From Acetofilamentum sp. (GTDB lineage: Bacteria > Bacteroidota > Bacteroidia > Bacteroidales > JAFGUD01): DNA of 23,967 nt. The position numbers were made by a program, and so were the translations under genes. The stretch is taken from positions 1 through 23,967 of the forward strand of contig DYKL01000014.1 of assembly GCA_020722645.1 (NCBI GenBank), given 5' to 3'. The notes under the pieces are model-generated. The model made no database searches. It was not told where the DNA came from and saw only the letters and a list, made by a program, of their open reading frames with translations. Below, piece by piece: positions 7,912-14,441 of this stretch. Position 1 is the stretch's first letter, and each line of letters begins with the position of its first letter.

Positions 7912-9015
7912 ATGGATTTTCGAATTGTTGTAATTGGTGCTGGTGTAGTTGGTTTGGCTATTGCTGCTGAACTATCAAAAACCTTTTCTGATATTGTCGT
8001 TTTAGAAAAGAATTTGAAATTCGGACAGGAAACTTCAAGCAGAAACAGCGAGGTTATACATTCAGGTATCTATTATCCGCAAAATTCTTTAAAAGCTAAA
8101 TTTTGTGTTGAAGGTAGAAAATTGCTTTATGATTATTGCATTAAAAATGAAATTTCATATAAAAAATGCGGGAAATACGTTGTTGCAACAAACGAAAAAG
8201 AAAATGAAAAATTAGACGATATTTTAATTCGGGCAAAAAAAAATGGTGTTGAAAATGCAAAAAGAATAAGTTTAGATGAATTTAAAAAAGCAGAACCAAA
8301 TGTAAAAGCCTGCGGAGCTTTGCATTTTGCCGAAAGTGGAATTATTGATACTTTTGCATTGATGAAAAGTTTAGAGACGCATTCTGTAAACAATAATGTA
8401 CAAATTGTTTACAATTCTGAAGTTGTAGGTGTGAAAAAAATAAACAATGCATATCAAATAACAGTAAAAGAGTCTGACTCAATATTTAATTTTTCAACGG
8501 AAATAGTTATAAATGCTTCAGGATTAGGGGCTTTTAATGTCTCATCAATGATTGGGCTGGCAAAACCGGAATACGAGTTGTTTTTTTGGAAAGGTGAATA
8601 TTTTTCAGTGGGAAATGGCAAAAATAAATTTGTTAAAAGTTTAATTTATCCTGTACCCAATGATGAAATTAGTTTGGGTATTCACGCTACAATTGATATA
8701 AACGGACGTTTAAAACTTGGTCCAAATGCAATTTTAACAAATGCAATTGATTATTCGGTAGATAAAAAGAATAAGAAGGATTTTTATGAATCAGCAAAAA
8801 GATTTTTACCGTTCTTAGAACCGGAAGATTTAGAGTCAGACCAAGCCGGAATAAGACCTAAACTTACAAAAAACAGAAAAGAATTCAGAGATTTTATTTT
8901 AAAAAATGAAAAGGATAATGGATTTGAAAATTTTATAAATCTAATAGGTATTGAGTCGCCGGGAATAACTGCAAGTTTGTCAATAGCTGAATATGTTAAA
9001 AATTTGATTATTTAA
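7912..9015 (+). CDS. LhgO-like FAD-dependent oxidoreductase
   Basis: 367-residue DAO-superfamily flavoprotein. The N-terminus is a dinucleotide-binding motif with G9, G11 and G14, followed by VVLEKN. ETSSRNSEVIHSGIYY matches the signature of L-2-hydroxyglutarate dehydrogenase/oxidase (LhgO/YgaF). The C-terminal IGIESPGITASLSIAEYV is the second FAD contact. Family members oxidise L-2-hydroxyglutarate to 2-oxoglutarate and pass electrons to the membrane quinone pool. This copy is a little shorter than the E. coli enzyme. Its place in a polysaccharide region is unusual for a housekeeping oxidase, and the stop codon overlaps the upxY start by one base, so the two are probably co-translated. Another 2-hydroxyacid substrate is possible. 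Confidence 0.82.
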   Translation: MDFRIVVIGAGVVGLAIAAELSKTFSDIVVLEKNLKFGQETSSRNSEVIHSGIYYPQNSLKAKFCVEGRKLLYDYCIKNEISYKKCGKYVVATNEKENEKLDDILIRAKKNGVENAKRISLDEFKKAEPNVKACGALHFAESGIIDTFALMKSLETHSVNNNVQIVYNSEVVGVKKINNAYQITVKESDSIFNFSTEIVINASGLGAFNVSSMIGLAKPEYELFFWKGEYFSVGNGKNKFVKSLIYPVPNDEISLGIHATIDINGRLKLGPNAILTNAIDYSVDKKNKKDFYESAKRFLPFLEPEDLESDQAGIRPKLTKNRKEFRDFILKNEKDNGFENFINLIGIESPGITASLSIAEYVKNLII

Positions 9016-9557
9016 TGCAGTCTATGATTAAAGAGAATCAGTTAGATGATAAAATAAAAAAGTGGTTTGCAATATATACAAAACCAAGAGCCGAAAAAAA
9101 GGTTAAAGAAAATTTAGAAAAAAATAATTTTGAAGTATATTTGCCATTGAAAAAAGAATTAAGACAATGGAAAGATAGGTTGAAAAAAGTAGAAGTACCG
9201 TTGTTTAATTCTTATGTTTTTGTTAGGGTAAACACAAAAGAATATTACGAAATTCCGAAGTTAATTCAGGGATTTGTAAAGTATGTTACGATTGGTGGTC
9301 AAAAGATAGCAGTTAGAGATGAAGAGATTGAAACAATCAAGAAACTTTTGGATTATTCAGGTAAATTTGTTGATGTTTCTAACGATGATTTGAATTTATA
9401 CGAAAATGTGGAGATTGCAATCGGTAAACTTAAAGGTTTTAAAGGTAAATTGGTCGAATTCAGAGGAAAATACAGAATTGCAATTAGAATTGATACATTA
9501 GAGACTAATTTATTAGTTGAAATAAATAAAAATGCAGTAAAAAAATCTGCATTGTAA
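9015..9557 (+). CDS. UpxY family NusG-like transcription antiterminator
   Basis: 180 residues with a NusG N-terminal domain (KKWFAIYTKPRAEKKVKENL, then a strand reading EVPLFNSYVFVRV) and a C-terminal KOW-like domain around KLKGFKGKLVEFRGKYRIAIRI. UpxY proteins ride on RNA polymerase and prevent premature termination within the leader of their own capsule or O-antigen operon in Bacteroides. Here the gene is not first in an operon: it follows the FAD oxidoreductase with a TAATG one-base overlap, which decides the start at 9015 although a second ATG lies three codons on. It may act on the polysaccharide genes downstream (wzt onward). No upxZ partner is seen. Confidence 0.88.
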   Translation: MQSMIKENQLDDKIKKWFAIYTKPRAEKKVKENLEKNNFEVYLPLKKELRQWKDRLKKVEVPLFNSYVFVRVNTKEYYEIPKLIQGFVKYVTIGGQKIAVRDEEIETIKKLLDYSGKFVDVSNDDLNLYENVEIAIGKLKGFKGKLVEFRGKYRIAIRIDTLETNLLVEINKNAVKKSAL

Positions 9558-9643
9558 AATAAATAACCACGATTTTAATAGAGCGTTATTTTGTTGATAA
9601 TCAATAGTTTATAATAAAATGATGTAATCTACGTGGCGGGAGC

Positions 9644-9952
9644 ATGTCAAAAATTGAAGTAAAAATAGAAGATTTTTCAGAGCATTTGTTTTGGGACGTT
9701 GATAAAACAAAACTTGATATCGAGAAACATCAAAAATATATAGTTAAATATGTTTTAATGTATGGTTTTATAAAAGATTGGAGATTGCTCCTAAATTTAT
9801 ATGGTTTAGAAAAAATTACCGAAAATGCGATACAGATAAGAGATTTAGATAAAAAATCTGCTTTATTTATTTCTATTTTGTCAAATATTCCTTTTAATAA
9901 ATTCAAATGTTACACAACGGAATTGTTGAACAAAGAACACTGGAACTTGTAA
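9644..9952 (+). CDS. DUF6922-like protein, putative antitoxin of an AbiEii pair
   Basis: 102-residue small protein. The N-terminal SEHLFWDVDKTKLDIEKHQKYIVKYVLMYG pattern (LFW, then a helix, then a YG turn) is what I associate with DUF6922, which in Bacteroidota is found just upstream of AbiEii-type nucleotidyltransferases. A helical DNA-binding or antitoxin role is inferred from that pairing. Its 3' end overlaps the nucleotidyltransferase gene by 46 bases in another frame, so the two are tightly coupled. The start has an unusually GC-rich GGCGGGAGC directly before ATG, one of the few Shine-Dalgarno-like sequences in the window. Compare the second pair starting at 20040 and the broken copy at 22130. 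Confidence 0.72.
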   Translation: MSKIEVKIEDFSEHLFWDVDKTKLDIEKHQKYIVKYVLMYGFIKDWRLLLNLYGLEKITENAIQIRDLDKKSALFISILSNIPFNKFKCYTTELLNKEHWNL

Positions 9953-10512
9953 AAAAAATTCAAACTATTCCTGAATTTAAAGAATTATTGCTTGTTGGCG
10001 GCACAGGTCTTGCTTTGCAGTTAGGGCATAGAAAGTCGATTGATATTGATTTGTTTGGAAGAATAGAAAATTCTGAAAATATTGTTGAAAAACTCAAAAA
10101 AATTGGAGATTTAAAAATTATTTCTACATCACAGACTATAAATATTTTTTTTCTTGATAATATAAAAGTTGATATTGTTAATTATTACTACGAATGGCTT
10201 CATAATCCGATAATTTATGAAAATATAAAAATAGCTTCAATAAAAGATATTTCTGCCATGAAATTATCTGCTATAACTAACAGAGGTTCCAAAAAAGATT
10301 TTATTGATTTGTTCTTTTTATTAAAAAAGTTCACATTAAAAGAAATGATGAAGTTTTATTTGAAAAAATATTCCGAAGGAAACGAATTTATAGTTCTAAA
10401 AAGTTTAGGCTATTTTAATGATGCAGAAGAAGAACCTATGCCGTTTATGTTTGAAAAAATTGAATGGAAAGATATTAAAGAAAAAATTATTCAAGAAATT
10501 ACAAAATATTAA
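9907..10512 (+). CDS. Nucleotidyltransferase, AbiEii/AbiGii toxin family
   Basis: 201 residues with the DNA-polymerase-beta-like core: LLLVGGTGLALQLGHRKS (residues 27-44) followed by IDIDLF, giving G31-G32-T33, R42, S44 and the metal-binding D46 and D48. The conserved helix KLSAITNRGSKKDFIDLFFL (119-138) follows with R126, K130, D131 and D134. AbiEii toxins such as MenA transfer nucleotides, for example to tRNA 3' ends, and act in phage defence or as type IV-like toxin-antitoxin modules. The target of this one is unknown. It begins inside the DUF6922 gene, which would be its cognate antitoxin. An equivalent pair lies at 20040-20916. Confidence 0.85.
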   Translation: MLHNGIVEQRTLELVKKIQTIPEFKELLLVGGTGLALQLGHRKSIDIDLFGRIENSENIVEKLKKIGDLKIISTSQTINIFFLDNIKVDIVNYYYEWLHNPIIYENIKIASIKDISAMKLSAITNRGSKKDFIDLFFLLKKFTLKEMMKFYLKKYSEGNEFIVLKSLGYFNDAEEEPMPFMFEKIEWKDIKEKIIQEITKY

Positions 10513-10593
10513 AAGAAATAATTTTCAACTTTTCAATCCGGATAATGATAAATCGAAATAAGTGTTTGAAAATTAGCAAACACAAAACTAACC

Positions 10594-10776
10594 CACATTA
10601 TTCATAAATAATGTGAAGTTGAAAGTTTATAAAGTTGAAAGTCAAAATGTTATGTCGATTTTTTTCTAATATTTATTAGCCCAAATTTGGGCTAAATTAA
10701 AAACCACAAAATCCTGTAACTTTATGAACTTTAAACTTTTAACTTTATAACTCCTGAATTATATGAATAATTCAGG
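10594..10776. repeat. Composite inverted repeat (REP/MITE-like element)
   Basis: The left arm is a hairpin (10594-10615) followed by AAGTTGAAAGTTTATAAAGT. The right arm, read on the opposite strand, is a hairpin sharing TTATTCATA with the left one, followed by AGTTATAAAGTTAAAAGTTT. The arms face each other across the 18-bp perfect palindrome at 10677-10694. The layout looks like a non-autonomous palindromic element, but no terminal target duplication was seen and no transposase is near. Confidence 0.45.
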
Positions 10777-10901
10777 CTAAAACAATTTAACCCTAATCCG
10801 AAAGGGAGTAATGAAACAAAGTCATAGGTAGCACGAAGCAAATGAAACAATACAACAATGTAACATTGTAACAATAAAACTATAAAAACATAAGGTAAGA
10901 C

Positions 10902-10931
10902 TTGAATTGTAAATAAAAAATAGTATATTTG
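10902..10931 (+). promoter_or_regulatory. Promoter for the VapBC-like pair (-33 TTG, -7 TATATTTG)
   Basis: TATATTTG at 10924-10931 matches TAnnTTTG exactly, with TTG at 10902-10904 spaced 19 bases upstream. The ATG of the antitoxin gene is 31 bases after the box. Confidence 0.7.
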
Positions 10932-10962
10932 CTTTACAAAATCAATTATAAAATGAAAAATT

Positions 10963-11208
10963 ATGGAAACAACATTATTTGATTATAATAAATTTAAAGA
11001 AAATCCTGAATTGTTTTTTTCTCAATTACCACAAAAAGCAGAAGAAGAGTTTGCTTCTTTGTTAGAATTTTTAATATTCAAATATGACTTACATAGAAGA
11101 AATAAAAACGAAGATACAAAGAAAAAAAAGTTTAATTTATTTTCTAAAAAGCCTATATTAGTGAAAAATATTAAAAAATATACAAAAGAAGAATTGCATG
11201 AACGATAG
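10963..11208 (+). CDS. Putative VapB-like antitoxin
   Basis: 81 residues, small and charged. The N-terminal half (FKENPELFFSQLPQKAEEEFASLLEFLIFKY) is helical and ends in an aromatic/hydrophobic patch. The C-terminal half is very basic and flexible (NKNEDTKKKKFNLFSKKP), as expected of an antitoxin tail that wraps its toxin. It resembles DUF2281-type antitoxins in layout, though I cannot confirm membership. The main support is position: it overlaps the PIN-domain gene by 11 bases and has its own promoter. Antitoxins of this kind usually repress their own operon. Confidence 0.65.
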   Translation: METTLFDYNKFKENPELFFSQLPQKAEEEFASLLEFLIFKYDLHRRNKNEDTKKKKFNLFSKKPILVKNIKKYTKEELHER

Positions 11209-11611
11209 AGTTTTTATTGATACCAATATATTTGTTTATGCCGCATTGCAAGATGATAGCAATAATAATAAGCATAAAATTGCTATTGATTTGCTTCAAA
11301 GTAATATCGAAATAATTATAAATACACAAGTAATAAACGAATTTTACAATGTTTTAGTCAAACATAAAATTCAGGATACCAAAATTATTGATTATTGTAA
11401 TGAAATTATTGAAAACACTTTTGTTGACAGTCAAAATATTGAAACATTAAGAACAGCATGGCGAATAAAAATAAAATATTGTTTTTCTTTATGGGATAGT
11501 CTTGTTGTTGCCTCTGCTATTCAAAATAATTGTAGAATTTTATATTCAGAAGATATGCAACACAATCAGATTATTGAAAATTCTTTAAAAATTGTAAATC
11601 CGTTTATATAA
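11198..11611 (+). CDS. PIN domain toxin (VapC-like RNase)
   Basis: 137 residues, a complete PIN domain. The four acidic metal-binding positions are present: D8 in VFIDTNIFVY, E48 in QVINEFYNVL, D100 in SLWDSLVVASA and D119 in ILYSEDMQ. VapC toxins cleave tRNA or rRNA and are held inactive by the protein encoded upstream. The start ATG lies within the 3' end of the antitoxin gene (11-base overlap), a common arrangement that supports both starts. The pair sits directly before wzt and splits the polysaccharide locus. Confidence 0.88.
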   Translation: MNDRVFIDTNIFVYAALQDDSNNNKHKIAIDLLQSNIEIIINTQVINEFYNVLVKHKIQDTKIIDYCNEIIENTFVDSQNIETLRTAWRIKIKYCFSLWDSLVVASAIQNNCRILYSEDMQHNQIIENSLKIVNPFI

Positions 11612-11677
11612 ATGTTGTAAACTCCAAATAAAAGTATAGCGATTATAAAAAAAAAATCAACAATATAACAATAAAAT

Positions 11678-11707
11678 AACTTTCAACTTTATAACTTTAT
11701 AAACTTT
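11678..11707. repeat. AACTTT word array upstream of wzt
   Basis: Four AACTTT words occur within 30 bases, at 11678, 11685, 11693 and 11702, spaced 7-9 bases apart. A similar four-word array lies at 10718-10746, and its reverse complement near 10617-10641. The VapBC-like pair is therefore bracketed by the same word array on both sides. Confidence 0.45.
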
Positions 11708-11721
11708 ACAAACTATAATTC

Positions 11722-12975
11722 GTGTCAGATATAGCTGTTAAAATAGAAAATCTCTCTAAACAATATCGCTTGGGTGTTGTTGGAACTCAAACATTAAAAG
11801 GCGATTTACAGCGTTTTTGGTGGAATCTGCGAGGTAAGGGAGACCCGACTCTAAAAATTGGACAAGAAAATACTCTTGCAAAAGCAGGTGGCGAATACGT
11901 TTGGGCATTACGCGACATAAATCTTGAAATAAAAAAAGGAGAAGTTTTAGGAATCATTGGTAAAAATGGTGCTGGAAAAAGTACATTACTTAAAATTTTA
12001 TCCCGCGTTACCGGTCCGACTACCGGTAGCGTAAAAGTAAACGGCAGATTGGCTAGTCTTTTGGAAGTCGGCACAGGTTTTCATCCCGAGCTTACCGGAA
12101 AAGAAAATATTTTTCTCAATGGAGCCATTCTCGGCATGACCAAAAACGACATCCGAACGAAATTAGATGAAATCATTGACTTTGCCGGCGTAGCCAAATA
12201 TGTGGATACACCGGTAAAGCGTTACAGCAGTGGAATGTACGTGCGCTTGGGTTTTGCCGTAGCCGCCTTCTTAGAACCCGAAATCCTTGTAGTGGACGAA
12301 GTCCTCGCCGTGGGCGATGCCGAGTTTCAGAAAAAAGCGATTGGGAAAATGCAGGATATTTCGAGCGGTGGCGGGAGGACGGTGTTGTTTGTGAGTCATA
12401 ATTTGAATTCGGTGAGTTTACTTTGTAGTAGTGCTATTCTTTTAGAAAATGGGAAAATTATTTATAGTGATAATACGGATAACGTTATAAGCAAATATAT
12501 TGAAAATAAAAATATACTATTAGGTGATAATATAAATCTGCAGGATTTACCCAGAAAAAAAACTGAGATAATTTTCAAAGAACTAAAATTTAAAAATTAT
12601 CCATTAAAATTTGGAGACAATATAGAGATAATATTAAAACTTAAAAGTAAAAATAATCAGAAATTTGAAAACATTGATATAGGTATTGGAATTCAAGACA
12701 GCAAAGAAAAAAGATTAATTCACATAAGTAATAAATTTATAAAAAAAGAACTCACTCATTTAAGCGACGATCAAGAATATCATATCAGCATTGAAAATAT
12801 ATTAGCACCTGGTGTCTATAATTTAACCCTTTTTTTACAAACAGCAGACATTATACAAGACTGGTTACAAGATGTCGTTCAATTTGAAATTGCAGATGGA
12901 AATCCTTATCAATTTATGAATACAAAAATAATAACAGGAGTAATTTTCCCAAAATTTAAAATGATTCAACAATGA
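11722..12975 (+). CDS. wzt: Wzt-like ABC transporter ATPase for O-antigen export
   Basis: 417 residues, starting with GTG. The N-terminal ABC domain (to about residue 245) has Walker A GKNGAGKST (80-88), the signature SSGMYVRLGFA near 169-179 and Walker B LVVDEV with D192/E193. The extra loop between the first strand and Walker A (WWNLRGKGDPTLKIG) is typical of the Wzt/KpsT/TagH group. The C-terminal domain (about 265-417) is a beta-rich Wzt_C-like region that recognises the end of the glycan. It should pair with the permease starting at 2954. Base composition changes sharply inside the gene near 12410: the ATPase half is GC-richer and the glycan-binding half is very AT-rich. The next gene overlaps the stop by 4 bases (ATGA). 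Confidence 0.93.
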   Translation: MSDIAVKIENLSKQYRLGVVGTQTLKGDLQRFWWNLRGKGDPTLKIGQENTLAKAGGEYVWALRDINLEIKKGEVLGIIGKNGAGKSTLLKILSRVTGPTTGSVKVNGRLASLLEVGTGFHPELTGKENIFLNGAILGMTKNDIRTKLDEIIDFAGVAKYVDTPVKRYSSGMYVRLGFAVAAFLEPEILVVDEVLAVGDAEFQKKAIGKMQDISSGGGRTVLFVSHNLNSVSLLCSSAILLENGKIIYSDNTDNVISKYIENKNILLGDNINLQDLPRKKTEIIFKELKFKNYPLKFGDNIEIILKLKSKNNQKFENIDIGIGIQDSKEKRLIHISNKFIKKELTHLSDDQEYHISIENILAPGVYNLTLFLQTADIIQDWLQDVVQFEIADGNPYQFMNTKIITGVIFPKFKMIQQ

Positions 12976-13718
12976 AACAATTTATAAAAAAGAAACTTGG
13001 CATTTTAGGTGTTCAAAATTTAATTATAAAAAATAAAGAGCAATTAAACATAATAGAACGAAAAACGGATGAGATTTATTGGTCAAATGTGTTCAATAAC
13101 TCAATTTCAGATTCATCGTGGTTAATAAATAAATCATTTAATCCGGGCAGGTGGGCTGCCGGATATCCTATGTTATATATTTTGTTTCGGGTTTACGATA
13201 TGGTTAAACCACATAATATTATTGAATTTGGCTTAGGAGAAAGTTCAAAAATTACTTATCAATATAATCAACACTTTAAGGATTCTAAATACTTAATAAT
13301 TGAACAAGATAATGAGTGGTTAGATTTTTTTTCATCTCAAATATTCAATGTGAAAAAAAATACTTCAATCCTTAAAATTAAAGAACAAAAAGTTCATGAT
13401 AATATGTCAAAAGTATATGAAAATCTACAAAGTGTAACCTTAGACAACAAATACGATTTAATCATAGTTGACGGTCCTCATGGAAGTTTGCATTATTCAA
13501 GATATCAAATCGTTGATTTAATCAAAAGTAATAATCTTGCAGACGATTTCATTATAATTATTGATGATTATGATAGAAACGGCGAAAAAGAGACTGTTAA
13601 CGAAATATTTAATTTATTCAAAAATAATAACATCAATTATGTTTACGGAATATATACCGGTATTAAAGAGACAATAATTATTTGTTCGGAAAAATTTAAA
13701 TTTCTGGCTTCATTATAG
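12972..13718 (+). CDS. SAM-dependent methyltransferase-like protein of the polysaccharide locus
   Basis: 248 residues with a Rossmann pattern. It has IIEFGLGESS (83-92, a variant of the glycine-rich SAM loop), YLIIEQDNEWLDFF (107-120, acidic residues at the end of strand 2), YDLIIVDGPHGSLHYSRYQ (161-179) and IIIIDDYDR. This resembles Methyltransf_24-type enzymes found in O-antigen and capsule clusters, often annotated only as hypothetical. The N-terminal 80 residues (WAAGYPMLYILFRVYDMVKP) are specific to this group. The substrate is unknown. Modification of the terminal sugar, read by the C-terminal domain of the adjacent Wzt, is an attractive inference because the two genes overlap by four bases and are co-translated. 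It shares the strongly AT-rich composition of the 3' half of wzt. Confidence 0.7.
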   Translation: MKQFIKKKLGILGVQNLIIKNKEQLNIIERKTDEIYWSNVFNNSISDSSWLINKSFNPGRWAAGYPMLYILFRVYDMVKPHNIIEFGLGESSKITYQYNQHFKDSKYLIIEQDNEWLDFFSSQIFNVKKNTSILKIKEQKVHDNMSKVYENLQSVTLDNKYDLIIVDGPHGSLHYSRYQIVDLIKSNNLADDFIIIIDDYDRNGEKETVNEIFNLFKNNNINYVYGIYTGIKETIIICSEKFKFLASL

Positions 13719-13759
13719 TATAAACAAAGCGTGCAAAACTTAGCCTCACAGTATTTAGC

Positions 13760-13785
13760 CCCCACAGTATTATTCGTTCTCAACC
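13760..13785. repeat. Left copy of an imperfect 26-bp direct repeat
   Basis: It begins CCCCACAGTATTATTCGTT and matches 15191-15216 at 22 of 26 positions. Just upstream a shorter related copy (CTCACAGTATT, from 13745) gives a local tandem 16 bases apart. The two 26-bp copies bracket the split AlbA gene. Confidence 0.6.
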
Positions 13786-13814
13786 TTTTTTAGCACGCGC
13801 AAAAAAACTAAATT

Positions 13815-14441
13815 TTGACTGATAAAATTAAAAATATTATTTCGCAAGGCGAAAACGAACAAACGGAGTTCAAACAAACGTTTAATCGTCAAGCCATAGA
13901 AACGCTTGTTGCTTTTGCAAACAGTAAGGGCGGAAATGTTATTATCGGTGTTTCAAATGATAAATCAATTATCGGCATCAAAATTACAACAGAGAGCATT
14001 CAGAATTGGCAAAACGAAATTAAATCAAAAACCGAACCTGCTATTAACCCCGACATCAAAGTTTTTACAATAGAACATAAAAACGTAATTTGCATTTCTG
14101 TGCAGGAATATCCTGTAAAACCGGTTGCTTTACAAGACAGGTATTATGTCAGAAAAAATAATTCAAATCATTTGCTTTCGGCAAACGAAATCAACGAATT
14201 GTATGTGCAATCCATTCAAACATCGTGGGACAGCTATACGTATGCCGATGCAAGCTATTCCGATTTAGATGAAGTCAAAATTACAAATTTTATAGAAAAA
14301 GTAAACTCCGGAGGGCGATTTAGATTGTCGGGAACTCCCAAGGAATGTTTACAAAAACTACGCTTGATAAAAAACGATATTCCGACAAATGCAGCAATGC
14401 TGATGTTTTCAAAAAAGAACTATTTTACAATGTGCACATAG
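13815..14441 (+). CDS. AlbA_2 (Schlafen-like) ATP-binding regulator, 5' part of a split gene
   Basis: 208 codons starting with TTG. The first ~125 residues are an AlbA_2 domain: GENEQTEFKQTF, then AIETLVAFANSKGGNVIIGV, then the YYVRKNNSNHLLS segment. The middle region ends at PTNAAMLMFSK, after which the family continues with a GRFK motif. Here that motif is in the -1 frame, and this frame soon ends in TAG (MCT stop). The switch point is an A AAA AAG heptamer at 14411-14417. Intact relatives are single proteins of roughly 450-480 residues, so this is half of a frameshifted gene or of a programmed-frameshift gene. AlbA_2 proteins of this kind are transcriptional regulators or defence-associated, and the target is unknown. 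Confidence 0.8.
   Translation: MTDKIKNIISQGENEQTEFKQTFNRQAIETLVAFANSKGGNVIIGVSNDKSIIGIKITTESIQNWQNEIKSKTEPAINPDIKVFTIEHKNVICISVQEYPVKPVALQDRYYVRKNNSNHLLSANEINELYVQSIQTSWDSYTYADASYSDLDEVKITNFIEKVNSGGRFRLSGTPKECLQKLRLIKNDIPTNAAMLMFSKKNYFTMCT

Larger units (their letters stand above)
10513..10962. other. Non-coding region rich in perfect palindromes
   Basis: No credible coding frame. Perfect inverted repeats follow one another: GTGTTTG/CAAACAC (10562-10583), CACATTATT/AATAATGTG (10594-10615), TAGCCCAAATTTGGGCTA (10677-10694), CCTGAATTAT/ATAATTCAGG (10753-10776), and ACAATGT/ACATTGT near 10855-10870. Between them are runs of AAAGTT and AACTTT words. The last 60 bases hold the promoter of the next gene. 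Confidence 0.65.

Noticed and set aside
9558..9643. Inverted repeat AAATAAC/GTTATTT after upxY as a terminator
   Set aside because: All A/T-rich with a long loop and no proper T run, so not convincing.
13728..13800. GCGTGC/GCACGC inverted repeat before the AlbA gene
   Set aside because: Only six pairs more than 50 bases apart, not enough to claim a structure.
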